A stretch of DNA of 7,655 nucleotides, taken from positions 1-7,655 of the forward strand of contig DASQLD010000117.1 in assembly GCA_035630195.1 (NCBI GenBank). The letters run 5' to 3'. The notes under the pieces are model-generated. The model worked only from the letters and a program-made list of their open reading frames with translations. It made no database searches and was not told the origin of the DNA. This document shows, piece after piece, positions 6,043 through 7,655 of the stretch (position 1 is the stretch's first letter; every line of letters starts with the position of its first letter). This DNA is from DASQDN01 sp035630195. GTDB lineage: Bacteria > Acidobacteriota > Terriglobia > Bryobacterales > Bryobacteraceae. The translations under genes were made by a program, and so were the position numbers.

Positions 6043-7432
6043 TCGCGCGTCCGTCTTTGGTGACGTACACGGGCCTCTTCTCCACTGTGTAGGCGAGGTC
6101 GGCGGGAACACCTGCGGCATGGAGAATCGTCGCCTGAAAATCTATCAGCGGGATCGGTTTTTCGACGACCTGCATGGGGCGCTCATCGGCCGTCCTGCCA
6201 TATGCGATGCCCTTCCGCATACCGCCACCGAACATGAGCACGCTTTGCGCTCCGGTAAAGTGCCGGTGCATTCCATAGTGCTTCGGATCCGACATTCGTT
6301 CGGGGACTTGAATCGTGTTATCGAAGGCGACAAATCGTTCCGGCTTGCCTTCCGTCATCATGTCGCGACCAAATTCGCTCGCGACAATAATGAGCGTACG
6401 TTTGAGTAGCCCACGCTCCTCGAGATCACGGACCAGTTGGGCAATGGGCGCGTCGATCTCCTTTTTCATTTCCGCGATCCGTTCATGGCCGTTTACGTGA
6501 GTGTCCCAGCGCTGGAAGGGCATATATTCCGTAGTCACCTCCAGGAATCGCACTCCGACTTCGGTCAAGCGTCGCGCGAGCAGACAGCCAAGACCGAAGC
6601 GGCTTGTGTTATAGATGTCGTAGATTTCCTTCGGCTCGAGCGAAAGATCAAAGGCCTTTGCTGCGGGCGATTCCAGTAGCCGGTGCGCATTTTCAACGGA
6701 CCGGAGCATGGATTCCTGGTGATACTGGCCAGCTTCGCGCATCACCGGGCTGTCCTTCATCATCGACCGGTACGATTCGAAACGGCGACGAAAGCGCAGC
6801 GCGCTCATATTGACCGGCGGGCGCATCGCGGAGACGGCATCGCGCGGGTCGGGGATCAGAAACGGCGCAAATTCACTGCCCAGAAACCCGGCGCTATGGA
6901 AGACCTTGAGCGTTTCGGCGTCGGGGTTGCCCTCGATAGGCTGACCGATATCGACAAAGCCCGGAATGTCCGGGCGGTCCGGAGGTCTCGTGCGCGCAAT
7001 GATCGAGCCGATATGGGGAACCGCGACACTCTGCGGAGGCTCGTATCCCGTGTGCCAGTGGAACTGGTGACGGCTGTGGAGAATCCGGCCCAAATCAGGT
7101 GGGACGACACTGCGCACCACCATGCCGCGGTCCATCACTTTTGCGATGTTCTCCAAACCTGCTGCCAGCTTCACTCCATCCGCGGCCGTGTCGATCGAAG
7201 GGAAAGTGCTCAGTACATCGGCCGAGCGGAGTCCTGATTGATACGGCATGTAGCGCTTGGGATCGAATGTGTCCGTCTGCGCCATGCCACCGCCCATCCA
7301 CAGTAGGATGACGGTGTCAGCCGTCGGTATTGGGCGCGGTTTCTCCTGACTCCAGAGTTGTTCCGGACGACCGCCCGCGAGCGTTGCTGCCGTAAGGGCG
7401 CCTGAGCGATGGAGAAAGTGTCGTCGCGTCAT
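6017..7432 (-). CDS. Tat-exported DUF1501 family protein
   Basis: The ATG at 7432 gives a 471-residue protein starting MTRRHFLHRSGALTAATLAGG, a good twin-arginine signal (TRRHFL, then a short hydrophobic stretch). A longer frame from GTG 7471 would put 13 residues before it and is unlikely. DUF1501 belongs to the alkaline phosphatase/sulfatase-like clan; its biochemical role is unproven. Family landmarks, numbered from 7432: VILLWMGGGMAQTDTFDPK (41-59, possible metal ligands D54 and D57), RWDTHVNGHERI (308-319), TLIIVASEFGRD (346-357), HYGMHRHFTGAQSVLMFGGG (385-404) and YGRT (411-414). A phosphatase- or sulfatase-like hydrolase in the periplasm is plausible but is inference. The ATG overlaps the stop of the upstream DUF1553 gene (ATGA), so the pair is translationally coupled. 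The nearest GGAG is 14 nt away. Its 3' end converges on the amidohydrolase gene. Confidence 0.92.
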   Translation of the reverse strand: MTRRHFLHRSGALTAATLAGGRPEQLWSQEKPRPIPTADTVILLWMGGGMAQTDTFDPKRYMPYQSGLRSADVLSTFPSIDTAADGVKLAAGLENIAKVMDRGMVVRSVVPPDLGRILHSRHQFHWHTGYEPPQSVAVPHIGSIIARTRPPDRPDIPGFVDIGQPIEGNPDAETLKVFHSAGFLGSEFAPFLIPDPRDAVSAMRPPVNMSALRFRRRFESYRSMMKDSPVMREAGQYHQESMLRSVENAHRLLESPAAKAFDLSLEPKEIYDIYNTSRFGLGCLLARRLTEVGVRFLEVTTEYMPFQRWDTHVNGHERIAEMKKEIDAPIAQLVRDLEERGLLKRTLIIVASEFGRDMMTEGKPERFVAFDNTIQVPERMSDPKHYGMHRHFTGAQSVLMFGGGMRKGIAYGRTADERPMQVVEKPIPLIDFQATILHAAGVPADLAYTVEKRPVYVTKDGRAKPLLDLFA

Positions 7433-7655
7433 TGCATCAACTGGAACTCCGGTGAGAGAAAGAGAATCCACAGCAGGTCTGCCAAGCCTTCCGCTCCTTG
7501 CTTCATTAATTCGGAAGCTTTCCGGCTTTCGGCCGGTCCTGGATCACGGCTCAGCATGTGGCGGAAAAGGCGGCTTACAAGCGCATCGCCGGCGAGACGT
7601 GGAGGTATCGGCGATGGCGTGCTCTCGGCAACGCGAACGAGATGTGCGCTATCGG
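7429..7655 (-). CDS. DUF1553 (PSD1-type) protein, C-terminal fragment
   Basis: Reading the - strand from 7653 gives 74 codons and a TGA at 7431-7429; the 5' part lies beyond the window. The segment ALVSRLFRHMLSRDPGPAES (residues 24-43 of the fragment), then GLADLLWILFLSPEFQL (56-72), matches the usual end of DUF1553 proteins, where '...LYxxxLsRxPtxxE...' is followed by 'dLlWaLlNSpEFl'. In this family DUF1553 normally follows a DUF1549 domain, often with a cytochrome c-like heme domain, in a large exported protein. None of that is visible here. The gene lies directly upstream of and overlaps the DUF1501 gene by four bases. This pairing is typical of Acidobacteriota, Planctomycetota and Verrucomicrobiota and supports both calls. 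Its function is unknown. Confidence 0.85.
   Translation of the reverse strand, partial: DSAHLVRVAESTPSPIPPRLAGDALVSRLFRHMLSRDPGPAESRKASELMKQGAEGLADLLWILFLSPEFQLMQ

Noticed and set aside
6683..7237. 184-codon open frame on the + strand
   Set aside because: It is antisense to conserved DUF1501 sequence and its composition is that of a shadow frame.
1..7655. CRISPR array, tRNA, rRNA, insertion sequence, phage or defence genes
   Set aside because: No repeat-spacer pattern, cloverleaf, transposase motif or related domain was found by reading both strands.

Overview
The window is about 60% GC and looks like a chromosomal segment of an acidobacterium, probably from the Bryobacterales/Solibacter side of Acidobacteriota. 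This is inferred from gene families only, since no rRNA or marker gene is present. The families are a TolB-type (PD40) propeller that ends in a ...LVLMEDFH tail, a protein of the 'NRRN...GP.T..GK.RS..N.L.HGL' hypothetical family, and an adjacent DUF1553/DUF1501 pair.

Layout, left to right. Positions 1-1737 (+) hold the 3' part of a propeller protein whose N-terminal half lies outside the window. Positions 1738-2097 are a 360-bp non-coding stretch. It holds a TTGACA hexamer, a 70-nt C-rich tract with a single G, and a perfect 12-bp hairpin with a T-tract that stops 14 bases before the next start codon. Next come three + strand genes: an uncharacterised protein (2098-3135), a secreted PQQ-type glucose/sorbosone dehydrogenase-like protein (start best placed at 3183), and a secreted amidohydrolase (4626-6008). 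The last two are 9 nt apart and probably co-transcribed. Only 8 nt separate the amidohydrolase from a convergent - strand unit. That unit is a Tat-exported DUF1501 protein (7432-6017), preceded by the last 74 codons of a DUF1553 protein (entering at 7655, stop at 7429). The two overlap as ATGA.

How the genes fit together: four of the six gene products carry export signals or belong to exported families (dehydrogenase, amidohydrolase, DUF1501, DUF1553), and the first looks membrane-anchored. The window therefore reads as envelope/periplasmic catabolic machinery of a soil-type heterotroph. I see no phage, insertion sequence, CRISPR array, tRNA, toxin-antitoxin or recognisable defence genes. I cannot make a case for a new multi-gene system. 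The best candidates for something undescribed are the non-coding stretch with its terminator-like hairpin placed against a start codon, and the uncharacterised protein behind it, whose last third differs in composition from its front.
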